Source of the DNA: JBEKYD01 sp049509915
Lineage (GTDB): Bacteria > Acidobacteriota > Terriglobia > Bryobacterales > Bryobacteraceae
Direction: 5' to 3'
Length of the DNA: 5,075 nucleotides
NCBI GenBank assembly: GCA_049509915.1
Contig: JBEKZL010000408.1
Span: forward strand, 1-5,075
A program made the translations under genes and the position numbers. Within the stretch, counting starts at the first letter, position 1. The number at the start of each line of letters is the position of its first letter. Of this stretch, positions 1 through 5,075 are shown piece after piece. The notes below the pieces were generated by a model. It was not told where the DNA came from, searched no databases, and saw only the letters and a program-made list of their open reading frames with translations.

Positions 1-97
1 AGGATTGCAGAGTTCAAGCTGGACTGTTCCTCCTGGGGTGGATCAACCGTATTTTAGCAGGCTCGGTGAGCAGGATCGTGAGCGCCGACTGCCGGCC

Positions 98-116
98 AAT
101 GCACAAAAATGCACAA
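98..116. repeat. Short direct repeat, 10-bp period
   Basis: The 9-base word AATGCACAA occurs twice, at 98-106 and 108-116, with starts exactly 10 bases apart, about one helical turn. It lies about 130 bases upstream of the yqeY start. Tandem half-sites with this spacing can be regulator sites, but two short A-rich copies may also be chance. No function is claimed. Confidence 0.4.
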
Positions 117-181
117 CCGCGGACAACGCAAATGCCAAGGCCGGCAGGCGGTCAAGGCGGCCGAGGGTGCTGAATCTCGGG

Positions 182-217
182 CAGGCAGGTAAATCGCCGG
201 GACAAATTACCTGTCTG
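182..217. promoter_or_regulatory. Inverted repeat (candidate operator or hairpin) upstream of yqeY-OPT operon
   Basis: The left arm CAGGCAGGTAA (182-192) and right arm TTACCTGTCTG (207-217) are reverse complements except at one position, which would be a G-U pair in RNA. A 14-base spacer separates them and the arm centres are 25 bp apart. No T-run follows the right arm, so it does not look like an intrinsic terminator for an upstream gene. It lies about 30 bases before the first gene of the operon and its right arm covers the candidate -35 box, as expected of a repressor site. The regulator is unknown. Confidence 0.55.
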
Positions 218-238
218 ACGAATGCCATCGCGTAGAAT
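211..238 (+). promoter_or_regulatory. Candidate promoter of the yqeY-OPT operon
   Basis: A -10-like hexamer TAGAAT (233-238) matches the sigma-70 consensus at five of six bases. Sixteen bases upstream a weak -35-like hexamer CTGTCT (211-216) matches three of six. Transcription would begin near 244-247, almost at the ATG at 249. No Shine-Dalgarno precedes that ATG, which would fit a leaderless message. The -35 is poor, so this is only a candidate. Confidence 0.35.
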
Positions 239-248
239 AACAATCATC

Positions 249-695
249 ATGCCCCTCATCGATCGCATCCAGCAGGACATGGTAGTTGCCATGAAAGGCA
301 GGGAAGAAGCCCGCTTGAGCGCGCTGCGAATGATCAAAGCGGCGCTCATGAAGCTGAAGGTGGATTCCCCCAAGCCGCTCGACGAAGCGGCCGAAATGCA
401 GGTTCTGAAATCGCTCATCAAGCAGCGCATCGACTCCGCCGAGGCGTTTCACAAAGCCGGGCGTAACGAGCAGGCGCAAAAGGAAGAAGCCGAGCGCGCG
501 CTGATCGAAAGCTATCTGCCGGCCGGCGCCACCGAAGCGGAGATTGAAGCGGCACTGACGGCCGCGCTTGCCGAAACCGGCGTCACCTCGTTGAAGCAGA
601 TGGGCGTGGCGATGAAGGCCGCCCAGGCGAAACTGGCGGGCAAGACGGTGGACGGAAAATCGCTCAGCGAAAAAGTGAGGGGGCGGCTGCAATGA
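249..695 (+). CDS. yqeY: YqeY-like / GatB-Yqey domain protein
   Basis: This 148-residue cytoplasmic protein fits the usual size of the GatB/YqeY domain family. Visible family features are LRMIKAAL (residues 26-33), the region around residues 59-91 with R60, DSAEAF, AGR and the E..E..LIESYLP ending, then QMGVAM (117-122) and the C-terminal GK.VDGKSLS..VR..L (131-147). The domain resembles the tail domain of the GatB subunit of Asp/Glu-tRNA amidotransferase, which contacts tRNA. The role of stand-alone YqeY is not firmly known. The ATG at 249 is preferred over the in-frame ATG at 222 because MPLIDRIQQD is the typical family N-terminus and the earlier nine residues look non-native. Neither start has a clear ribosome binding site. 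The stop overlaps the transporter start (ATGA, 692-695), which implies translational coupling. No rpsU, dnaG or rpoD, the common neighbours of yqeY, is seen. Confidence 0.92.
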   Translation: MPLIDRIQQDMVVAMKGREEARLSALRMIKAALMKLKVDSPKPLDEAAEMQVLKSLIKQRIDSAEAFHKAGRNEQAQKEEAERALIESYLPAGATEAEIEAALTAALAETGVTSLKQMGVAMKAAQAKLAGKTVDGKSLSEKVRGRLQ

Positions 696-2761
696 CGCCC
701 GTCAAGCACCGGCCGTTCGTGCCGGAAAACGTCAAAATGCGCGAATTGACGCCGCGCGCAATCCTGCTGGGCCTGACCATGACGGTTATCCTGGGTGCGG
801 CCAATGCGTACCTCGGTTTACGTGCCGGCCAGACCATCGCCGCCACATATCCGGCCGCGGTCATCGGCATGGCCGTGCTACGGCTGGTGAAAGGTTCTAT
901 CCTGGAGGAGAATATCGCGCGCACCGCCGGCACCATCGGCGAATCGGTGGCCGCCGGCGCGGTCTTCACCTTGCCGGCCTTTTTCATCGCCCACGTGTGG
1001 GCGCCGCCGGTGATTCCCAAGCACCTCGGCTTTTGGGCCAGCATGTGGGCGCTGGCCGCCGACCCGGCATATTTCAAATCCACCTCGCTCATGATTGTGG
1101 GCGCCGTGCTGGGAGTTCTGTTCGTCTCGCTGATTCGGCGCGTGATGGTGGAGGACCGTGAGCTGCCTTTTCCGGAATCGGTGGCGGCGGGGGAAATTCA
1201 CAAAGCCGGACGGGCCGGCGCCAGCGCCGCCAAGTACCTTTTTTATAACATGGGTTTCGGCGCGGCGGTCTATCTGGCCGGCGTCTTCCAATGCTTCGCG
1301 CCGGACCGCGACTTCTTCTTCCGGGTGGGGCGCTTGGGAATGAGCACGCTGCGGCTGGGCCCGGCCGGAACGACGAACGTGTTGAGCGCGGGCGGCGTCT
1401 CGGCGGTTTCCGCGCCCACCGTCAGCACGGCGTTCATCGGCGTGGGTTACATCATCGGCCCCGAGCTGGCGGCGCTCAACTTTTCCGGCAGCGTGCTGGT
1501 TTGGGGGTTGATGATTCCGCTGTTGATGTTTTTCCTGGGTCCGCAGTTGCAAGCCTTTCTGCCGGCTAATCAAACGGACGAAAGCTGGGTCGGACTCGCC
1601 ACCGCGGTATGGCGCTACATTGTGCGTCCGGTCGCCGTGGGCAGCATGATGGTGGGCACGGGCTACACCCTGTTCCGCATGCGCAAGAACCTGATTGCGG
1701 GCCTGGGCAAGGCATTTTCGGAGTTGAAAGGCGGTGCGCCCGATCTGGAATCCCTCAGCCGAACGGAGCGTTATATGAGCTCGAAGACCGTGTTCGCGCT
1801 GATCGGCTGCACGTTTCTGCTGATGTGCGTGCTGTACGTCTATCTTTCGGGCCTGGTGAGCGGCGGCATCGCGGCGGCGCTGGTGATGCTGGTGGTGGGC
1901 TTTTTCTTTGCCACCGTATCGGGGTACCTGGTGGGCGTGATCGGCTCGTCCAACAATCCGATCTCCGGGTTGACGCTTTCGACGCTGGTGATCGCGGCGT
2001 TGCTGATGGTATCGATGGGCGTCTCCGGTTCCAGCGGCGTGGTGGCCGTGCTGGGCGTGGCGGCGGTGGTGTGCGTGTCGTCGGCGGTGGCCGGCGAGTT
2101 GTTGCAGGATTTCAAAGTCGGCTATATTCTGGGCGGCACGCCGCGCAGCATTCAGATCGCCGAGCTGTTCGCCGTGGTGGTGGCCAGCGCGGTGATGTAT
2201 TTCCCGCTGATGATCCTTTACCAGGGCAACATTAATAAAGGCGGCACCGGCTTTGGCGACAAGGCGCTTTCGGCGCCGCAGGCCGGGCTGATGGCGTCGC
2301 TGGCGCAGGGCATCGTGGGCGGTGACATGGCGTGGCCGCTGGTGGTGACCGGCATCCTGCTCGGTTTCGCCATGATTCTGTTTCGGGTGAAGAGCCCCAT
2401 GCTGGTGGCGATCGGCATGTATCTGCCGATTTCGATCACTTCGGCAATTTTCGTGGGCGGTGCGATTCGCTGGTTCGGAGATGGGCTAGCGCGGAGAAAA
2501 GGCCTGAACGAAGCCCAACGCGCGCGGGTGGAAAACGTGGGCATACTGGCGGCTTCCGGCCTGATTGCCGGCGAGGCGCTGGCGGGCCTGGTGAAAGCCT
2601 TTTACGATTTCCAGGACAAGGAACTGCCGCTGCTGTTCCAAAATCCTTCGTACCTGGCTGGCGTGGGCGTGATGGCGCTGATCGCGTTCGTGCTGCTGCG
2701 CGTTCCGATAGGCGCGGCCGGCGATCCCAACGAGCCCGCTCCGCCGGTTGCCATGATGTAG
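692..2761 (+). CDS. OPT-family oligopeptide transporter
   Basis: This 689-residue integral membrane protein belongs to the OPT (oligopeptide transporter) family, in the bacterial branch of putative oligopeptide transporters. OPT proteins are proton-coupled secondary importers of peptides or metal chelates. The substrate here cannot be told from sequence. Hydrophobic segments run through the protein, for example about 23-43, 85-103, 131-148, 183-200, 245-262, 266-286, 367-387, 391-417, 427-463, 490-510, 547-564, 570-592, 613-635 and 653-672. Family landmarks are RELTPRAILLG (17-27), the LPFPESVAAGEIHKAG loop (158-173), NNPISG (421-426), GGTPRSIQIAEL (481-492), KSPMLVAIGMYLPIS (567-581) and ASGLIAGEAL (621-630). 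Length is normal and no break is seen. The ATG at 692 overlaps the yqeY stop, and a G-rich GAGGGGG at 677-683 can serve as ribosome binding site. The next gene starts 2 bases after its stop. Confidence 0.95.
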   Translation: MTPVKHRPFVPENVKMRELTPRAILLGLTMTVILGAANAYLGLRAGQTIAATYPAAVIGMAVLRLVKGSILEENIARTAGTIGESVAAGAVFTLPAFFIAHVWAPPVIPKHLGFWASMWALAADPAYFKSTSLMIVGAVLGVLFVSLIRRVMVEDRELPFPESVAAGEIHKAGRAGASAAKYLFYNMGFGAAVYLAGVFQCFAPDRDFFFRVGRLGMSTLRLGPAGTTNVLSAGGVSAVSAPTVSTAFIGVGYIIGPELAALNFSGSVLVWGLMIPLLMFFLGPQLQAFLPANQTDESWVGLATAVWRYIVRPVAVGSMMVGTGYTLFRMRKNLIAGLGKAFSELKGGAPDLESLSRTERYMSSKTVFALIGCTFLLMCVLYVYLSGLVSGGIAAALVMLVVGFFFATVSGYLVGVIGSSNNPISGLTLSTLVIAALLMVSMGVSGSSGVVAVLGVAAVVCVSSAVAGELLQDFKVGYILGGTPRSIQIAELFAVVVASAVMYFPLMILYQGNINKGGTGFGDKALSAPQAGLMASLAQGIVGGDMAWPLVVTGILLGFAMILFRVKSPMLVAIGMYLPISITSAIFVGGAIRWFGDGLARRKGLNEAQRARVENVGILAASGLIAGEALAGLVKAFYDFQDKELPLLFQNPSYLAGVGVMALIAFVLLRVPIGAAGDPNEPAPPVAMM

Positions 2762-2763
2762 AC

Positions 2764-3024
2764 ATGTGCCCATCCGACACCACACCGGAAGCCTGGCAGG
2801 TCTTCCTGGAACTGCAGCGCCGGATGCCGCCGGAAGAAAAGCTGCGGCGCGCGCTGGAACTTTCCGCCGGGCTGCGCCGCGCCGCCGAAGCGGGTTTGCG
2901 GGAACGGTACCCGCACGCCACCGATCGCGAGATCGTTCTTCGCCGGGCCCGCCTTATGCTGGGCGAAGAGTTGTTCGAGAAAGCCTACGGGAAGGCGGCG
3001 TTGCCGGATGAGCGCCCTCGATAG
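2764..3024 (+). CDS. Small conserved-type protein of unknown function
   Basis: This 86-residue soluble, highly charged protein is probably all helical. It reads as PEAW..FLELQRRMPPEEKLRRALELS (8-34), then an alanine/arginine-rich helix ending in LRERYPHATDREIVLRRARLMLG (45-67) and a short tail with AYGKA. I recall similar 80-100 residue hypothetical proteins in acidobacteria, cyanobacteria and planctomycetes with a W..F..LQRRM.P..KL start and a RYP.A...E..LR middle, often beside nucleotidyltransferase-like genes. That is memory, not a search. The ATG at 2764 is chosen because the family-like sequence begins right after it and the frame upstream is only the shadow of the transporter. It has no Shine-Dalgarno, but lies 2 bases after the OPT stop, so coupled translation is likely. 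No domain gives a function, and no nucleotidyltransferase follows here. Confidence 0.75.
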   Translation: MCPSDTTPEAWQVFLELQRRMPPEEKLRRALELSAGLRRAAEAGLRERYPHATDREIVLRRARLMLGEELFEKAYGKAALPDERPR

Positions 3025-3043
3025 CCTGATCGCGGACCAAGCG

Positions 3044-3050
3044 AGGAGGT
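3044..3050 (+). promoter_or_regulatory. Strong Shine-Dalgarno sequence
   Basis: AGGAGGT lies 5 bases before the ATG at 3056 and is the best ribosome binding site in the window. The frame it serves stops after only ten codons (TGA 3086-3088), yet the same frame reappears as the C-terminal part of a plausible protein further on. This is the main reason to place the original start of the broken gene 3056-3460 here. Confidence 0.6.
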
Positions 3051-3055
3051 GCAAC

Positions 3056-3460
3056 ATGGTAGGCCTCGCAGACGGGCATGAACCTTGAGGGTCTGTGTCG
3101 GCGCTGTGGCGGCAGGAGTCGCGCTTGCCATGGCCGGGCTCGCGTATCTTGATCATCGGGCGTCGCTCGGCGTGGTGCATGCGCAGTTCTCGAAAGGGCT
3201 CGCGGCTGCGGACTCTCAGGCGTTCCGCGCGGCAATGCACCCCGAAGACATGGGGCCCGGCACGCCCGAACCGATGGCATCGGGGAGGGGTGTTCAGGGT
3301 CGCGGATGGCACGCGGTGTAAGGTGCTACGGCGGAATTGGCAGGAGGAGTGTGAGGGAAGCTATCACCCGTTCCAGATCAGACTGCTTGGCGGCGCTAGG
3401 GAACGGCGTGTCGTGTCGGTGTGCTCCGATTCGGTGCGGATGACTATGGCTTGGCCGTAG
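3056..3460 (+). pseudogene. Frameshifted gene for a small membrane-anchored or secreted protein
   Basis: No family is recognised. Three pieces in two frames read as one protein. From ATG 3056, with a strong ribosome binding site, ten codons run to a TGA at 3086. From 3085 the next frame gives RVCVGAVAAGVALAMAGLAYL, trimmed here to its membrane-helix or signal-anchor core, then a soluble part with QFSKGLAAADSQAF and EDMGPGTPEPMASG. Around the G-run 3282-3290 sense switches back to the first frame as VFRVADGTRCKVLRRNW, CEGSYHPFQIRLL and VVSVCSDS, ending AWP at the TAG 3458-3460. One base missing near 3084 and one extra G in 3282-3290 would restore about 134 residues, and the whole span is a multiple of three. 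A minimal alternative starts at TTG 3085 with only the second shift. Three cysteines in the C-terminal half would suit an exported protein. The shifts may be real decay or sequencing errors. Confidence 0.5.
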
Positions 3461-4070
3461 CAGAACCACCCACCAGCCCGGCGGCAAACAAGCGGTCGTC
3501 CACGCGGGCCAGGCGGCGGATGGCGCGCGGAGCGACGAGCGGCGTGTGGCGGATCGTCGTCAGATACTCCGGTATCGCCCACACGTCTTCCTCGGCGGTT
3601 ATCCAATGAATGGAATCGAAGCGGCGCAGGTTGACCGGGCGCGAGTAATTGCGCAGGGTCTTTTCGCGGCGCGAATTAAAATACTGCTCGAAGTACGACA
3701 TGGCTAGCTCGCGCAGGCCGCGATAGACCGGTTCGCGGTAGCGCAGGCCGGAGTAATTCGACTTGGCGATGGCGCCCCAGCACCCATCGAGGCGGAAAAT
3801 GGCCAGCACGTGATCGTCGTCCCGCACGGCTTCCAGGTCGAGCAACAGCGGCGGGTAGCCCAGCATGCGCAGCGCCGCGGCGCCGAATAGCGCTCCTTCC
3901 ATGCAGTGAGCCTTCCGTTCGCCGAGGACGCGCTGCGGTGAGCCGCACGTGGGCCCGTCCGGTTCTTTGTTGTACGCCACGTCATGATCCAGAAAGTGCT
4001 GAATCTTCTCCGGCGTGTTGAGGCGGCGAAAGACGGCGCGCTCGGGCGCAAGAAACGGATCGGGGGGCAT
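3444..4070 (-). CDS. Transglutaminase-like superfamily protein
   Basis: From ATG 4070 it is 208 residues. An in-frame TTG at 4097 would add nine. The ATG is preferred as the commoner start codon, though neither has a clear ribosome binding site. The core resembles the transglutaminase/papain-like fold: a cysteine at the start of a helix in KAHCMEGALFGAAALRMLGY (Cys56), then after LLLDLEA a histidine in DDDHVLAIFR (His87), then a strand CWGAIAKSNYSGLRYREPVY where the third catalytic residue is expected. The usual aspartate there seems absent; the place is taken by Ala102, with Lys-Ser-Asn just after. A helical tail with LRELAMSYFEQYFN follows. No signal peptide or membrane segment is seen, so it is probably cytoplasmic. 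Its activity and substrate are unknown; it could be a protease, amidase or inactive relative. Its 3' end overlaps the convergent broken gene by 17 bases. Confidence 0.75.
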   Translation of the reverse strand: MPPDPFLAPERAVFRRLNTPEKIQHFLDHDVAYNKEPDGPTCGSPQRVLGERKAHCMEGALFGAAALRMLGYPPLLLDLEAVRDDDHVLAIFRLDGCWGAIAKSNYSGLRYREPVYRGLRELAMSYFEQYFNSRREKTLRNYSRPVNLRRFDSIHWITAEEDVWAIPEYLTTIRHTPLVAPRAIRRLARVDDRLFAAGLVGGSATAKP

Positions 4071-4103
4071 CGGGATTAGGGTATCGCGATTCCCCAACCT
4101 GGG

Positions 4104-4210
4104 GTGCTTAACCGATCTGGCAATTTCGCGGTTGAGTCCCGGTCAACCGTCGCGGTAAGGATGGCCGTTACCAGCCACCCCCAGGACGGACCCGTACTTG
4201 CAGGATCTAC
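4104..4210. other. Non-coding stretch, possible IS21-type end remnant
   Basis: No credible gene is seen between the transglutaminase-like gene and the istB fragment. It contains a 7-bp perfect inverted repeat, CGGTTGA (4129-4135) against TCAACCG (4143-4149), with a 7-base loop. As it adjoins the 3' side of the istB fragment, it may be leftover of the element's terminal region, which in IS21 relatives is rich in short repeats. No intact terminal inverted repeat or target duplication was identified. Confidence 0.3.
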
Positions 4211-4417
4211 TGCATACACCAGGCGGTCTGTCGGCCAGGGTGGGATCGCCGATCTGCTGGTGCCAACTGGCCACCGGCAACTGGCTGGTCAGGATGGTCG
4301 GCGGCGACTATACCGGTCGTCGCAGATCTCCAGGAAATCGCGGCGTTCCTGCTCGTTGAGCGGAGCCACGGCAAAATCGTCGATCACCAGGACAGCCAGT
4401 GACGGAAATAATCGCCC
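4211..4417 (-). pseudogene. istB: Degraded istB fragment (IS21-family transposition helper ATPase)
   Basis: IstB is the AAA+ ATPase that assists the IstA transposase of IS21-family elements. Only the middle to C-terminal part remains. The first frame shows the Walker B strand VLVIDDFAVAPL followed by ERRDFLEICDDRYSRR (about 4393-4301), then runs into a stop at 4291. One base earlier a shifted frame continues as ILTSQLPVASWHQQIGDP and TLAD (4295-4230), the highly typical sensor region of IstB. A further small deletion shifts to DRLVYA (4228-4211), after which similarity ends where NAHRIEM would be expected. The Walker A half and all of istA are missing. Upstream, GRLFPSLA (4417-4394) looks like the shortened lead-in to Walker B. 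It cannot make a working protein. Confidence 0.88.
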
Positions 4418-4490
4418 ATGTGGTAGCCGCAAAAGGCCACCATAGCCTAAGGGTCGCGGCGTATGATGTTTGCACCGCCCACGCTTCGGA
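4418..4490. other. Intergenic scar between istB fragment and patatin gene
   Basis: No gene, clear terminator or IS end can be recognised. On the minus strand the segment lies downstream of the patatin stop. A G-rich run and a C-rich run (about 4447-4480) could pair imperfectly, but there is no T-run, so a terminator is not called. Confidence 0.3.
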
Positions 4491-5075
4491 CTAGTTGGTT
4501 TCCCCATCCGGAGAATAGAGCAGATTCTCAATCTCGTCGATTCGCCGGCAGGCGTCACTGTAACCAATCTCGACGAGAGCGCTGGTATACGGCGATGTGA
4601 ATAGCAAGTAACTCATCAGATCGGCGCAGGAAGCGGCGTCGCGTCCTAAACTGTTGATAAAGTACTGTATCAGGTAAGGCATGTCTCGCTGATGATCCTG
4701 CGCCACCTTCGATAAGTCGACCGACGGTGTGAGGAGAAGTGTTGCCAAGGGGCGCATCCTTTCACAGCCTTCAATACCCAACTGGCTGATCGTGCCACTG
4801 CTGAGCAACTGGTTCAGCCGCTCGAGGTGCTCGATGTCGGTAGCGAGATGATCCAGGAACATGACATTAAAGAGAATACCCAGGACGTGCGCCAGCGAAG
4901 GATCTTTCTGATTGGTGGCTTCTTCCGGATGTTCGGTATTTTCGCCGCGAACGCCGATGGCCAGAAGTTTCGTTGCCCCCAGGCGTATGACCGGGCTGAG
5001 AGGCTGTTGAAGGCGCACGCAACCATCTCCGAAAAACGCTGACCCGCGGGGCGTTGGCAGCCGTACCGGGCTGAA
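4491..5075 (-). CDS. Patatin-like phospholipase, C-terminal part (cut by window edge)
   Basis: The reading frame is open to position 5075, giving the last 194 residues of a larger protein of the patatin-like/RssA-type lipid acyl hydrolase family. These enzymes use a Ser-Asp dyad to cleave acyl chains from lipids. The fragment begins FSPVRLPTPRGSAFFGDGCVR: the family motif D-G-[A/G] with the catalytic aspartate is at residues 17-18 (Asp codon 5027-5025), here DGC. Then QPLSPVIRLGATKLLAIGVR follows, as in the family after the DG motif, where sequential LSPAIRLGA is usual. A helical tail contains FNVMFLDHLATDIEHLERLNQLL, then DLMSYLLFTSPYTSALVEIGYSDA before the stop. The serine motif GxSxG and the true start lie outside the window. 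A GTG at 5018 is only an internal codon, as the active-site aspartate precedes it. Base composition looks less GC-rich than the OPT operon. Confidence 0.88.
   Translation of the reverse strand, partial: FSPVRLPTPRGSAFFGDGCVRLQQPLSPVIRLGATKLLAIGVRGENTEHPEEATNQKDPSLAHVLGILFNVMFLDHLATDIEHLERLNQLLSSGTISQLGIEGCERMRPLATLLLTPSVDLSKVAQDHQRDMPYLIQYFINSLGRDAASCADLMSYLLFTSPYTSALVEIGYSDACRRIDEIENLLYSPDGETN

Noticed and set aside
5..235. Open frame of 76 codons at the left edge
   Set aside because: Low-complexity, arginine-rich translation with no recognisable motif; it covers the dyad and promoter-like region and has no ribosome binding site.
878..1573. Long minus-strand open frame inside the transporter
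   Set aside because: Translation is rich in Arg, His and Gln as expected of the complement of a GC-rich membrane protein gene; the plus strand clearly encodes the OPT protein.
1609..2235. Plus-strand 208-codon frame inside the transporter
   Set aside because: Gly/Arg-rich shadow of the OPT reading frame, with no motif.
2602..3312. Minus-strand 236-codon frame over the small protein gene
   Set aside because: Arg/Pro-rich composition without motif; it is antisense to the end of OPT and to the better-supported 86-residue protein.
3095..3460. Single open frame of 121 codons from GTG 3095 as the real gene
   Set aside because: Its first two-thirds are arginine-rich nonsense, whereas the overlapping frame from 3085 gives a proper membrane helix; only its last third looks like protein, supporting a frameshift instead.
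4129..4149. 7-bp hairpin as a transcription terminator
   Set aside because: Short stem without a T-run on either strand; kept only as a possible IS-end remnant.
4104..4445. Plus-strand 113-codon frame across the istB region
   Set aside because: It is antisense to the clear IstB motifs on the minus strand.
4827..5042. Plus-strand 71-codon frame at the right edge
   Set aside because: It is antisense to the patatin-like gene, whose motifs are convincing.

Overview
The window is GC-rich bacterial DNA in the style of an acidobacterium (Solibacter/Bryobacter-like). That is a guess from base composition and gene flavour (OPT-family transporter, transglutaminase-like protein, patatin, IS21-type debris); no rRNA or tRNA is present to confirm it.

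Layout: Positions 1-248 carry no convincing gene. They hold a short direct repeat (98-116), a strong 11-bp dyad (182-217) and a possible promoter just before a plus-strand operon. That operon is a YqeY-like/GatB-domain protein (249-695), overlapping by 4 bases an OPT-family oligopeptide transporter (692-2761), followed 2 bases later by a small helical protein of unknown function (2764-3024). Next, a well-formed Shine-Dalgarno introduces what looks like a small membrane-anchored or secreted protein gene broken by one or two single-base frameshifts (3056-3460). Its end overlaps by 17 bases the end of a convergent minus-strand gene for a transglutaminase-like cysteine-peptidase-fold protein (3444-4070 or 4097). 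Between that gene and the window edge lies a gene-poor stretch (about 4100-4490) containing a degraded fragment of an IS21-family istB helper ATPase. The window ends with the C-terminal part of a minus-strand patatin-like phospholipase (4491 to beyond 5075).

How they work together: only the yqeY-OPT-small protein cluster looks co-transcribed and translationally coupled. YqeY-like proteins are thought to be linked to tRNA-dependent amidotransferase or translation functions, while OPT proteins import peptides or metal chelates, so a link through amino-acid supply is imaginable but speculative. The right half is a patchwork of unrelated genes and mobile-element scar. I see no clear new defence or biosynthetic system. 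The best leads are the dyad over the operon promoter, the small orphan protein behind the transporter, and the frameshifted exported protein.
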